A stretch of 64,000 nucleotides of DNA, taken from contig OW804096.1 in assembly GCA_942159475.1 (NCBI GenBank), positions 135,591,625 through 135,655,624 of the forward strand. Reading direction: 5' to 3'. Source of the stretch: Sthenelais limicola (lineage: Eukaryota; Annelida; Polychaeta; Phyllodocida; Sigalionidae). The position numbers and the translations under genes were made by a program. This document shows, piece after piece, positions 54,849 to 64,000 of this stretch; position 1 is the first letter of the stretch, and each line of letters begins with the position of its first letter. The notes under the pieces are model-generated. The model was not told where the DNA came from, searched no databases, and saw only the letters and a list, made by a program, of their open reading frames with translations.

Positions 54849-56066
54849 ACAACACTTCTCTTCTTTCGGATGTAGTCAGGACATATTCCCTTTCCCAATG
54901 GATACGCACTAAACGTCACAAAGTAGGTGACATTAGTAATCATCCATGGCTTCCATTTTGAATCGGGTCTAATCAGCCTCATGTAGGTGTGAATATCAAG
55001 TTGCTGTAACTTCAGCTTAAATCTTTCTGCATCGGCTCTTCTGGATATGAAAAAGGGTTCTGGTAGCAAGCTCGCATTGGTATAGGGGATAAAGTATCTC
55101 ACTTTATTTGTCTCTACATTTCTAAGAACAGTGCCTACAGCGACATCTATATTAAAGGCTGTGTCAACTGTGCTCATAATCTGATCAATATGACGGTTAA
55201 ATTCGGCACTCCCCCCATCCAGATCGTTGGTGGGAAAGTTGAACTGGGCTGTCATATCCCCTCGTCTGTGTGGACCAAGAATGTGTCCTCTGTTGATATT
55301 ATAAAGGTCGGCCATTTGCTCGTCCAATACCTCCCCGTCGTCACCTAGCCAAGGGGCCTGGTTCCAGGCAGGAGTCTGCAGCGTTAACCCCTGTCCGTGC
55401 ATAAGCTGTCTGTGGGCGTACAACTTGCCTCTGTTGACAAAACATTCGGTACACGATCTGCACTTGTACTTTTTGTCGCGGTGAATTAGACGATGCTTCA
55501 CCAGGTCCCGGTGACTCTTTCCCCTGTAACCACATACTGCACAGGCCGGTCTCTGCTTACACCTGCTTACAGGGCTCTTTGTGAGGTGAAGTCCTCCATA
55601 TCGCAGTGTGGACATTTGTAGCCTCTTGCCTTCTTGCTCTCACTCCTTTCCTGCTGCTCTCCGTCTTTCTGCACCTTGCCACCCAAATGCTCCTCCTCCT
55701 CCTTTGGTGCTTCCTCTCGCTATCATATAATAAAAACAAATGCAACGTGTACACATGAAAAACACAGCCTCACCAATGTATGTTGTAGTAGTTTACTCAC
55801 TTTCTATCAATTACAAAATCATAATCATTCTAACAAATTAAGACCTTATTAACCTTATCGGAACTCTTGTGTGGGCACAGGTCCAGGTGCTTCCTAAGGT
55901 TATGTGCCCTCCTGTATTTCCTACTACAGTAGGGGCATTCAAAGTCCCCTTTAGGGAGCGACAGCTTGTTCTTCTTCCTCATAACTCTAGATTCTTGCAC
56001 CACTACTGGTTCCCTACACATCACCATCTCCATCACACCCATGTGAATGAACTCGCGTTTTCTCAC
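54803..56066 (-). pseudogene. PolB N-terminal region (cluster D)
   Basis: Exons on the minus strand: 56,066 to about 55,850 (finger CPYCSRKYRRAHNLRKHLDLC, then a donor-like GTTAAT), about 55,733-55,600 (acidic, EEEEHLGGK, finger CPHCDMEDF) and on to 54,803. A frameshift lies near 55,570 between SQRAL and RCKQRPAC. The body (NINRGHILGPH, FNFPTNDLDGG, RYFIPYTN, PDSKWKPWMITN, YPLGKGICP) is family-2 type, closest to element B. It stops after VVCLDYKAS, just before the Cys block, and is joined to the P tail fragment. Exonuclease and polymerase parts are gone. Confidence 0.85.
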
Positions 56067-57217
56067 CCTCTAGTTCCCTCATAGATGTCAGCCTTTAACT
56101 AAATCTATCAAGTCCACTTCACTGGGACAAACTTATTTTATAAACTAAAGATTTTTTCCACTTTTTTAATATGGGATTGTTAAAGTCACCATACATCATG
56201 AAATTCTGATGGCACAATTAGAAAGTGTATCTTTCCTAGATTTGTGTTCAACATACGTCACTCTCAGGAAAATCTTTCAGAGGCCAAACTAGAAATTTAT
56301 TACTGCAGCTATAAGAACTCCAACATGAAGCAAGTTTTTCACTTTTCCTTACCTTGAAACCAACAAAATACTTCAGAAAGGGATTCCTCATACCTTAAAA
56401 CATAGTCAAACAGGTATTATACATGGATCTATTACAAACAGGAGCTGAGATATGACATTTTTAAATGCCAGTGGTGGCCATGTTGGATTCAAATGGCCGC
56501 CATTTTTTTTATTTTTTTTTGACAAGGGAGGAGTCAGATTTCATATTTTAATTCATAAATTTGACTGCGCTGTCAATTGTCTAAAAAATGAACATACTTA
56601 TACTTATGTATCAAAGTAAATATCAGAGTACTCATGAATTAGTGATACTACCCAGTCTGTTCAGATATGTTTTAAGAGTAAAGGCGCCTATGTTTTTGAT
56701 CTATGCCACTAAATTGGAAGCATTTCCATGCGTTTGTTTATGAATTCCTAACTAAATATCTAAGCACCAAAGATTGTATGCCATAGAACAATGAATTATA
56801 GAATTGTAATACATATGTTATACTCGACATCAGAATATATATTTAGAATATTGTAGAGCTATATTGTAGAAGGAGAAATAAATAGAGACTGGAGGCTTTG
56901 AATCTTGAGATCCGACTGACAAATCCAAATGATACACATGAGTTGTAGAATGGTTGTGGTTGTTGGTGATAGGCTGATACATTTCTATATGAACTCTGAT
57001 CCTCTCACTAGACTTGTGTAGTACTGCGATCAATTAATTTGATGAGTAATAATTAGTGTTAATGATAATTTGGAATATTAATAATACTGGGGTTAATCAT
57101 TGTTATGTAATCATTATATAATGTTGCATAACATGATATAACACTCACCAAACAATAAATATGATGGAATAATGAATTATAGAAATAACTTCATATACCT
57201 TAGAGAATACTTACATC
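56067..57217. other. Intergenic, nothing recognised
   Basis: AT-rich. No domain and no splice-supported exon seen. Confidence 0.5.
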
Positions 57218-57690
57218 GTCTCCAGACGTCTGGAGACCTGTAGGCAGTGCCTTCAGGGGTGGTCATTCTGCCTCCAGGGGTGGTCATTCTGCCTCCAGGT
57301 GTGGTCATTATGCCAGGTGGACAATCACTTTAGGTATAAACCACTGTTTTGGTTTTTTTTGCAACAGACTTCATTCAGTTACCTGCCATCTTGGCTTCTA
57401 CAGTTCTAAACATGAGTAAAACGAGATAGGGATGGTCATATACCTAACATAGAATACTTCTAGGAAGTATGTTGATCAATAGTCAACAGACTCTACCCAT
57501 GTGATTTGATTAAGAACAACTTGTGTTAAGGAGAGCTTGTATTTAACAGAAAAACCTTGTTGTGGGTCGAGCATGTATAATTAACCAGTTATTTGGACAG
57601 CAAATATTCCTCTATGGAGGCGATAAGCTCTTTGATATCACCATATTCTTCTCCATAAGGTTTTCTTCCTGGTTGTTTACCATTTCGAAG
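57218..57690 (-). pseudogene. Probable P-family tail remnant
   Basis: At 57,240-57,315 three 21-base repeats encode GRMTTPG units on the minus strand, like EMTTPFHTPAGRM in the P4 tail. At 57,690-57,589 a frame reads KQPGRKPYGEEYGDIKEL and ends at a stop, looking like a C-terminal coding segment. The perfect 20-base palindrome GTCTCCAGACGTCTGGAGAC is at 57,218-57,237. The assignment rests on short matches. Confidence 0.35.
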
Positions 57691-58482
57691 TTAAAGGAAT
57701 ACAACATGACCCTCATATAAACCACTGTTCATCAGGGAAAAAACAAAACGAAAAATTTGTTCATGTTAACACTTTGTTGAAACATTGGCCCTTGAAAGAG
57801 CATAGTTAAGTGGATCCAAAAAGCAAATAAAAACGAAATGTCACAAGATCAGTTTTCAAATCATTGTACCCTGAAAAGTAGTAAAGAGGTAGTGATACAT
57901 CCAGAGCTGATATTTTGTTTAAACGTAAGAGGATAACAAAATAACAACTAGATTAATTTTGCATGAATTTATTCACCATGTGACATATAACTTACTTGGA
58001 TTCTTTATCAATAAAGCGCAGTTAACAATAGGAATCAATAAATAAAGGGGGTGTTTTATGATTAGAATAGTTTATTTATTTGATAAAACAGAGACATCAA
58101 TAGAACAGGCGTTTCTAGATGGATGTGACCTATTTCTACAGGTTACATTATCAGGCTGATACCACCCTGATAAGGTTTCCAATGCTATTGCATAGGTCTG
58201 CACCCTATGAAAGCTCTCCAACGAATGAGGCATATTCTACAATGACCCATCATTACACACCCTGATTAAAATATTGATTAGATACGCGGCCCATTTACGT
58301 CACATGATGTATATGTTGTGATTACACACGTTAGTTACCGCCCCCTATAATATCATGCGAGCTAAAACGTATGTTAGACGTTCATTAAACACGTATGTTA
58401 AACGTTCATTAAACATCACGTTTTATTGATTAAAATACGTCAGTAATCAATAAATGGTTAATTTTGCAATATAATTGTTGAG
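57691..58482. other. Intergenic
   Basis: No gene seen. The last 200 bases (ACGTCACATGATG, repeated ACGTATGTTA and CGTTCATTAAAC) lead into the promoter at 58,483. Confidence 0.45.
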
Positions 58483-58490
58483 TATAAATA
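58483..58490 (+). promoter_or_regulatory. TATA box of the LSVEF gene start
   Basis: TATAAATA, 78 bases before ATG 58,568. The same TATAAATA stands 51 bases before the ATG of the LSVEF gene in element E. Confidence 0.6.
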
Positions 58491-58567
58491 GGCAGCCTGC
58501 ATATCGCATTTCACTTGCTACTTTACCTTAACTAGCGAACACACAAGACTACCGCAATATTTTCAAC

Positions 58568-58645
58568 ATGGTTGCACACAAGGTCACCAACGCGCTTTCT
58601 GTAGAGTTCAAGAGAGGCGCAAAGATGCATTATTGCAATAAGTGA
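58568..58645 (+). CDS. LSVEF gene, first exon or truncated copy
   Basis: The 25 codons include TNALSVEFKRGAKM, matching TTTLSVEFRRGGKI at 32,540-32,580, with a shared promoter arrangement. The frame ends at TGA, but AATAA-GTGAAC at the end could be a splice donor. I cannot identify the continuation downstream. Confidence 0.5.
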   Translation: MVAHKVTNALSVEFKRGAKMHYCNK

Positions 58646-59542
58646 ACATTCTTTAGATCAATAATATATCCAGTTTCAATAACTATTAGTCGAAGAACGA
58701 AAATTAGTCAAAGAACGAAAACAAGAGTTTAATTTCTAGCTATTTTTATTCAAAACAATTTTCAGTATGCATATTGTTTACATAATTCATATGAAAACTT
58801 GCAGGTTTTAAAATGCAGGTTTATTATGCACCATTATATAGGAACTTTTAACCATAGAAACTGAGCACTAAAATCCTGATTTTGAGATGCAAGTTTGTTA
58901 TGTTCCATTATGAAAAGTTGATGCAAATCTACATATGTGAATAAAACAGATTCGAGAAATTACATTTCCCACTCTTTTTCTTTCAATTACGCAAGCAGAT
59001 TTCATCCCAATATTCTCTCAAGCATGCACCATTTCTCACTTAGCAGGTTTGATCTGCAATAACAATGTTATAGCATGCACAAGTAAACAACTAAACTTTT
59101 AAACTAAACATGGTTACTTATTAACTGTAAAATATTCAATTGCGAACACAATCAAATTAACGCTTAGCTGCGAATAAATACACATTATGCCCCATTTTGC
59201 AAATATTTGCAGAAGTTCTTTAAAAATAAAAACTAAGTTTTTATCTATGTTTAGACTTTCAAAAGAACCAATTACCAAGCGTAATTATCAGTTTTTTTCA
59301 CTAAACGAATATGCAGAGGTTCTGCATATTTATTTACCAAACCTTGTAACGGGTAAACAATGATAATTAGGGCATTAGTATTTCTTGACCGAAATCGCTT
59401 ATCTAAGGCGGTATTTCTCTCAAGTGTACTTCTAACGAACCGACAGTAAACTAATATATAAACAATCTAACGCATGCAACAAATAGTCATTTGAAGTAGA
59501 TGGAAAAAACATTGTTAATCTGTGAACTGTAAACAGTTTTAA
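58646..59542. other. Non-coding between LSVEF start and MSG copy 3
   Basis: Strongly AT-rich, with repeated GCAGGTTT(A/T)TTATG-like pieces near 58,810 and 58,890. No supported exon. Confidence 0.45.
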
Positions 59543-60346
59543 TTATATCTTCTTGTCGGCATCCTTTTGAGTAGGAATGTCCGAAATGTTCGACGAATCG
59601 GAGCTTATCACAACACAAGCTCTTCGTCTAGCTTTTCTGGGAAGGCATATCAAGTCGCTCTGAAGATTTTAAGGATCATTTACAGACAAATTATGTGGAG
59701 CAAACATTTTTTCACAATTTGCATCTAGAAACATAATAAGTCACTTTTGTATGCGTATGGGCAGCTTACAGAGTTATAATCGTAAGAACTAGTAGCACGA
59801 GCATGAACACTAAACATGTTTCCTTATCTAGGTATTTACCAGATCCGAAGATGTAGTGATATCGTTATCCGATATATTTTGCAATCCATTGAGAAGTGAT
59901 TGGGTATCACTTTCCCCGTACATTTTTTCCCACTCACTTTCAAGATCAGAAACTGCTCCAGAATTTAACTAAACAATTAAACATAATGCATTGACTTCTA
60001 TATTGAATAGGAATTAAACAAGTAAATCCAATTTTAATAGTGAAGACTGCGCATATTTCAATCGATCATTCGCATTATAGAATGTTATGTTTTACATGCA
60101 TACCTTTTTAGTTAAGGGAGTTAAATTAATTCCCTCCTTACGACCAAAGTCGTATACACATTTCTCCATCTTTCGTATATTCTCCACCATTAGGAGAAAG
60201 AAGGCTTGGTTAGGTATTAACAGTCTAAAAAAACAGAATTTGTTCAATTTTCTATGCAACTTGCAATACACAACAATTGCAATTACAGCTGTAGCTATTT
60301 TAAGAAAGTCTGAATACATTGTATAGTATTTAACTCACCCGCTCAT
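59543..60346 (-). CDS. MSG-family gene, copy 3, intact: small nuclear-type protein
   Basis: Four exons on the minus strand: 60,346-60,339 (ATGAGCGG), 60,224-60,104, 59,968-59,840, 59,659-59,543 (stop TAA). Donors are GTGAGT, GTATGC, GTAAAT; acceptors all end in AG; every junction keeps frame, giving a 124-residue protein. Exon 2 has a helix (FFLLMVENIRKM) and the family hallmark VYDFGRKEG; exon 3 is acidic (LESEWEKMY, SDNDITTSSD); exon 4 has a basic patch (PRKARRRA) directly followed by CVVISSDSS, a SUMO-interaction-like core next to acidic/Ser residues. The position between LSVEF and P genes mirrors their linkage elsewhere. Probably nuclear; role unknown. Confidence 0.72.
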
Positions 60347-60404
60347 AATGATTTCTTTCGGTGGCGATAGAAGTAATGTATTGATTAGTTGAAAAACAGT
60401 TTCT

Positions 60405-60411
60405 TATATAC
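60405..60411 (-). promoter_or_regulatory. TATA box of MSG copy 3
   Basis: GTATATAAG on the minus strand, about 60 bases before ATG 60,346. Confidence 0.55.
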
Positions 60412-60645
60412 CCATTTCAGAAACTAATTGCAAGCTTAAACTTGTTTTAGAATTAAGGGATGCATAAGCAGGGCGGCAAGATTGAGATATACACACCCCT
60501 TATTAGATATGTTCACGCTAGGTGATTAAATAGTCAGTGGTGATGATGAGATAAGCTGACACTTTTATCTTTTAGTGAGAGGCCTGGAACAACGATGTTT
60601 TGGTAATCCGCCTAGTAGACTTGCGCTGCTCTTGATGCTTTTCAC

Positions 60646-62588
60646 CTAATTCCAAACTTTTTTACCAGTTTTTTCACCATTTCTCGGCGGGATGGGTGGG
60701 GGGATATTGTTTGAATCTTCTTTTTCAGCATGCAGAGAGGGTTTAATTTGGCAGATGTTTGCGCTAGGAGGGTTTTCACACAAGGAAGCAACCTGTTTTT
60801 CCAAATCCAGGGTTTCGATTGGTTGATTATTTTCAACCTTTTCATTGTTTTCAGACTTTCCAGAACATTCACACCCAACAAGAATGGGTGTAGGCGGTAG
60901 AAGCTTCTTAGGGCGGAATCCTTTATCCGGGAAATTATCAGTTTCTGCAGCTCTAATATCTTGTATTCTGCAAGACATTCGGCCGGCAGGGGTGTGGAAG
61001 GGCGTGGTCATTTCGCTTCCAGATCCTCGAGGGGATGTTTCCGACCCGGTGGGCGATAAGGCTAGGGTTTGCATCTCAATATCTGTTGAAGCTGAAATGT
61101 TTTCGGGAGCACATTGTTTCCACACAATGGCTCCAATAATGAAAAAAATCACTATAGCTAGAATGCCTGCAAGAGATGTTGCCCCTGCTATAGTGAAAAC
61201 GTCACCTCCAGAGTTAACAGAAATCTTAAATTTGTGACGATTCTTAGATTTATCCAGCTCATTCGCAATTTCAGGGGCTGTAATGCTTTCTTTAGTCGGT
61301 TTTTCACTATTTCTTTCATAAGGGCTGGATTCACTCATTTTAACAGATTCCTTAGACGTTACAGGGGTAGATTCATTTTTCTGCGAGAGATAATCAATAG
61401 CTATCTCTGTAGTTGTCACATGTTTGAAAGAGTGGGTGCTTGCAGACTTATTCACTTTATCCTGAACAGAACTTGTATTCCTATCTTCAGTAACTATTTC
61501 CTTGATAGGAGAAGTGGTGGGATGTGTCAAAGATTGAGTGTTAACAATAGAATGAGTGGGTTTTGCAGTTGTCACATTTCGCTTCTCAATTCTAACAATA
61601 GAGTCGCGTTTGAAAGTTTGGTTGGTCCAGAATTAGATGTCACAAGTGGGGCGGCAGCGCTAGGATAGCTGGTCTCTGAAATAGCTAGTGTGGAAAACTC
61701 TTCCATTTCACGATCGCGAACTGTCGTTGGAGCTTCTTCAATTTCTGTTTTATCCTCAATTAAATCAACCCTTACTTGAAGAACAGCTTTAGATAAATCA
61801 GGGGGAGGAATATGTTGTTTTATCTCACCTTTGAAAAGTTCTTCAGGCTCAATTTTAGCGACGGTCTGCAGAGGTGTAAGGGGATTAGAGCTAATCACAG
61901 AATTAATGGTCGTTGCAACAGTTATATCCGATAAAATTATGCTTGGTTCTTCACTAGTTTGTTTACGTCCAATCATATCAAACACAGGTAATTGCCCATT
62001 TTGTCCTTCATCCGAGGGGGGTAAAACATGAGTTTTGAGAACATCTGATGGCGAGTGTTCTAACGAAAGGGTTTCAGATTCCAAAGGCTTAATCTCAATC
62101 ACGATGGGGTGAATGTGCTCGTCTGTTTCAGTCCCAATTTCCATTTTTTCCAAATTTTTATCCATTTCTGAAATTTCTTTTTGAGATGCATGTTCGGTAA
62201 AGACGTATTCTTCAAATCCTTCGATCACATAATCCGTAGCAAAATCTATTGATTCTTCATTATTTCTTAGGGCGCAATCTGTTAGAATTTTAGATCCCCA
62301 GTCAGTCAGAAGTCTTTTTAGATCGCAAGAGTTCATTCCTTCGATATCTCTCAAGTCCAGCATTTCAAGATTAGGAAATAGATCAAAGATGAATGATGGG
62401 TCTGTATCAATGTTGGATAGCCTCATATCGATGACCTTAAACCTATATTGTATAGGTTCAGGAAACAATCTCGATACTGACAGCGATCAGCATGTTGCTC
62501 TATCAATTGAGCACTCGCAAAGGTTGCAAATCTCGGTTGAAGTTGTCCAGTTTAGGTAGAACAGCACGAACAGAATAGATAAGTTCAT
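60646..62588 (-). pseudogene. P-family type I membrane protein with SH3-type tail motif (P4)
   Basis: ATG 62,588 opens a signal peptide (MNLSILFVLFYLNWTTS) and an LRRNT-like CNLCECSIDRATC. A TGA then stands where relatives have Arg (CGA to TGA). The frame goes on: FPNLEMLDLRD (LRR), closing Cys, a 200-residue acidic stalk. Near 61,575-61,640 one frameshift leads to a Ser/Thr-rich stretch, a membrane span (LAGILAIVIFFIIGAIVW, about 61,140) and a tail of about 160 residues with IEMQTLALSPTG, TTPFHTPAGR, LLPPTPILVG and the C-terminal NIPPPIPPRNGEKTGKK. PPIPPR fits a class II SH3 ligand. With only two lesions it decayed recently. Transcription is divergent from P5. Confidence 0.8.
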
Positions 62589-62856
62589 TTCATCAGTCTT
62601 TTCTCTTCACTGGTCAAAGACTGAACTGACTTATCTAGGGTTTATTCACTCAGCCAACACCCTCCCACCGATGCATACATTCATTTTCTCACGATGTCGA
62701 GGACCAATGCACTGACACCTGCTCAATTAACAGTGTTGAACCGTTAAACTGCATCGATTAGCCATATTATCTACCGATAGGTTGTACCTCCCACCACTTT
62801 ACTCAAAGACTTTCAAGAGTGAAAACCGCCCACCGATTGTTCAAGAATATTCCAAG
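62589..62856. promoter_or_regulatory. Shared upstream region of divergent P4 and P5
   Basis: 268 bases lie between the two start codons, so control elements for both genes should be here. I see no clear TATA box; CACCCTCCCACCG and CCTCCCACCAC are short repeated pieces on the + strand. Confidence 0.4.
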
Positions 62857-63717
62857 ATGACGATGCAAAACTACATTTGGATTTTAACTTTGTCGCAAAT
62901 TATATTCGGGAAAGTTTGTTATGCAGAATTCATTTGTGATCGTTGCATATGCGTGGATAGTGAGCGGAAGATGTATTGTAGGGCTCTAGATCCCTTCCAG
63001 TTACAAGTTGAGGAGCGTGATAGGATTTTATTTACTCATCTAGATTGGTCCCTTTGCGACATGCGCTCCTTCAATACAGATTTTGTGCAAACAACCTTCA
63101 CAAATTTAGTGACATTAGACGTGAGAGAACCTACACACTATGATGACAGTTTCTGCAACTTACTTGAGGGCGATCATGATTATGAAATTAAATCTTCGTG
63201 CATATTTTCTTCATCCACAAGAAGTATAGAAACATCTGAGACAACTTTTGAATTGCCTGGATTATCCTCCATAAAGTCTACACATTCACCAACCACTGTC
63301 GGTTTAGTTGACTCATCCTCACTTGATCCGCCAACATTATCAGAAGAAAAACTAAGCTCAACTATTTCATTTTCAAGTACTAAATCTCCTGAAGGGACAT
63401 CATATCCAGTTGGATCAAGCATTTATCATACTTCGCAAACAACTAACACACATCCCAAAGTCACAACTTCCATCCCTTCTCATTCACCCTCGAATTATAA
63501 TATGCTTGCAGGCATAATTGGTGGTCTGACTGTTTTATGTTTAACAATTGGACTGATTGCTGTAATATACTGCGTTAGAAAAAGAATTAGATCTACTCGT
63601 GAAGGAATTGTGGACAAGGAAAATGACAACGAGCCTGAGATTAATGACAACCCTATATATAGAAATATGAATATAATCCATAATTGGGCTTATGAGGAGG
63701 ATGAAGCAGAAGTTTAA
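62857..63717 (+). CDS. P-family type I membrane protein with tyrosine tail motif, intact (P5)
   Basis: Starting at ATG 62,857 (286 residues): signal peptide to about residue 23 (WILTLSQIIFGKVCYA), LRRNT-like cluster ICDRCICVDSERKMYC, one LRR-like segment (FTNLVTLDVREP), closing Cys, a Ser/Thr-rich stalk (about residues 115-215), a membrane span (MLAGIIGGLTVLCLTIGL, then AVIYC) followed by RKRIRSTRE as stop-transfer, and a 45-residue acidic tail with NPIYRNMNI. YRNM fits both YxN (Grb2-type SH2) and YxxM (PI3K-type SH2) if phosphorylated. Open frame extends upstream, but the first Met before the signal peptide is the best start. No lesion seen. It should be a cell-surface protein; ligand unknown. 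Confidence 0.78.
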   Translation: MTMQNYIWILTLSQIIFGKVCYAEFICDRCICVDSERKMYCRALDPFQLQVEERDRILFTHLDWSLCDMRSFNTDFVQTTFTNLVTLDVREPTHYDDSFCNLLEGDHDYEIKSSCIFSSSTRSIETSETTFELPGLSSIKSTHSPTTVGLVDSSSLDPPTLSEEKLSSTISFSSTKSPEGTSYPVGSSIYHTSQTTNTHPKVTTSIPSHSPSNYNMLAGIIGGLTVLCLTIGLIAVIYCVRKRIRSTREGIVDKENDNEPEINDNPIYRNMNIIHNWAYEEDEAEV

Positions 63718-64000
63718 GGTAATTTAATATAAGTCAAAATAGTGTTGAATTAGAATGTAATGAAGAAATGAATACATCTTTTTTGCATATAAATTTTTAT
63801 TTCACATTCTTAATTACTAACATATTTGCTCATTCATTTAATGAAACAAGATTATCATTTGCAGCAAGATTGTCACCGAAAAGATTTTAAAATTCTGCAA
63901 ATGAGAAATTGCATGAACGAAAGTGTATATATAATAAGCAATAATTTCCACATACAGGTTGAGCTCCTTGAATTCTTTTTTGATTATAGATATATGAACC
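63718..64000. other. P5 downstream region
   Basis: AT-rich; GAATACA and ATATAAATT are the only signal-like words. No further gene before the window ends. Confidence 0.45.

Noticed and set aside
1..64000. tRNA or rRNA genes
   Set aside because: I saw no cloverleaf with credible A and B boxes and no rRNA-like stretch. A covariance-model scan would be decisive.

Overview
The window is AT-rich metazoan nuclear DNA, most likely from an invertebrate; I cannot name the species. GT-AG introns, TATA-led spliced genes, LINEs, an LTR retrotransposon, MITEs and poly(A)-tailed retroposons show it is eukaryotic. Only one piece looks like an ordinary host gene, an NHL beta-propeller exon at 27.1-28.0 kb. 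Nearly everything else is mobile DNA.

Layout. 0.46-4.36 kb is a 3.9-kb foldback element with TA duplications and long inverted arrays of a TTAACGTTAA-like motif. 5.2-12.2 kb (minus strand) is a near-intact LINE of CR1/L2 style. Its ORF1 is a coiled coil plus RNA-binding domain fused to a NADAR (YbiA-like) domain and then, across two frameshifts, to an SGNH/GDSL esterase; its ORF2 has intact endonuclease and reverse transcriptase motifs. 12.4-19.6 kb holds a truncated Polinton/Maverick-like element and a broken membrane-protein gene. 19.69-38.57 kb is a region bounded by long terminal inverted repeats (1.1 and 0.77 kb), starting with a multi-exon family-B DNA polymerase (PolB) gene that is broken and partly duplicated in tandem. 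Nested in it are the NHL exon, a LINE fragment and an LTR retrotransposon whose gag is interrupted by a 2,940-bp element with AGT...ACT ends and a perfect 6-bp duplication. 43.9-50.2 kb is a third PolB-bearing element. 50.9-63.7 kb is a cluster of PolB remnants and accessory genes.

Two families of Polinton-like elements can be told apart by their ends: family 1 (AGTAGTAATGGG; starts at 12,396 and 43,855, and the complete 32,029-34,968 copy) and family 2 (AGTAGTATA; 19,686-38,572 and a fragment at 51,487). Their PolB proteins carry N-terminal C2H2 zinc fingers, a conserved region with OTU-like Cys and His motifs, another zinc finger, a DEDDy exonuclease and the polymerase. All PolB copies are broken. 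I found no capsid, integrase, packaging ATPase or protease gene.

The most interesting content is a recurring accessory gene set: (1) type I membrane proteins (called P here) with a signal peptide, a minimal one-repeat LRR head, a Ser/Thr- or acid-rich stalk, one membrane span and a tail with SH3-type (PPPIPPRN) or tyrosine (YRNM) motifs; (2) small four-exon genes (MSG here) encoding acidic, basic-patch proteins with SUMO-interaction-like and sumoylation-like motifs; (3) a small 'LSVEF' gene; (4) an 'MEFIYK' gene; (5) a 207-residue protein; (6) a Cys-rich protein next to the family-1 terminus; (7) a small spliced membrane protein. The same genes recur in several elements, and two MSG/P genes (59.5-60.3 kb and 62.9-63.7 kb) read through without a break. 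A mobile-element-borne receptor-plus-nuclear-factor module is the best candidate here for an undescribed system; its function is unknown.
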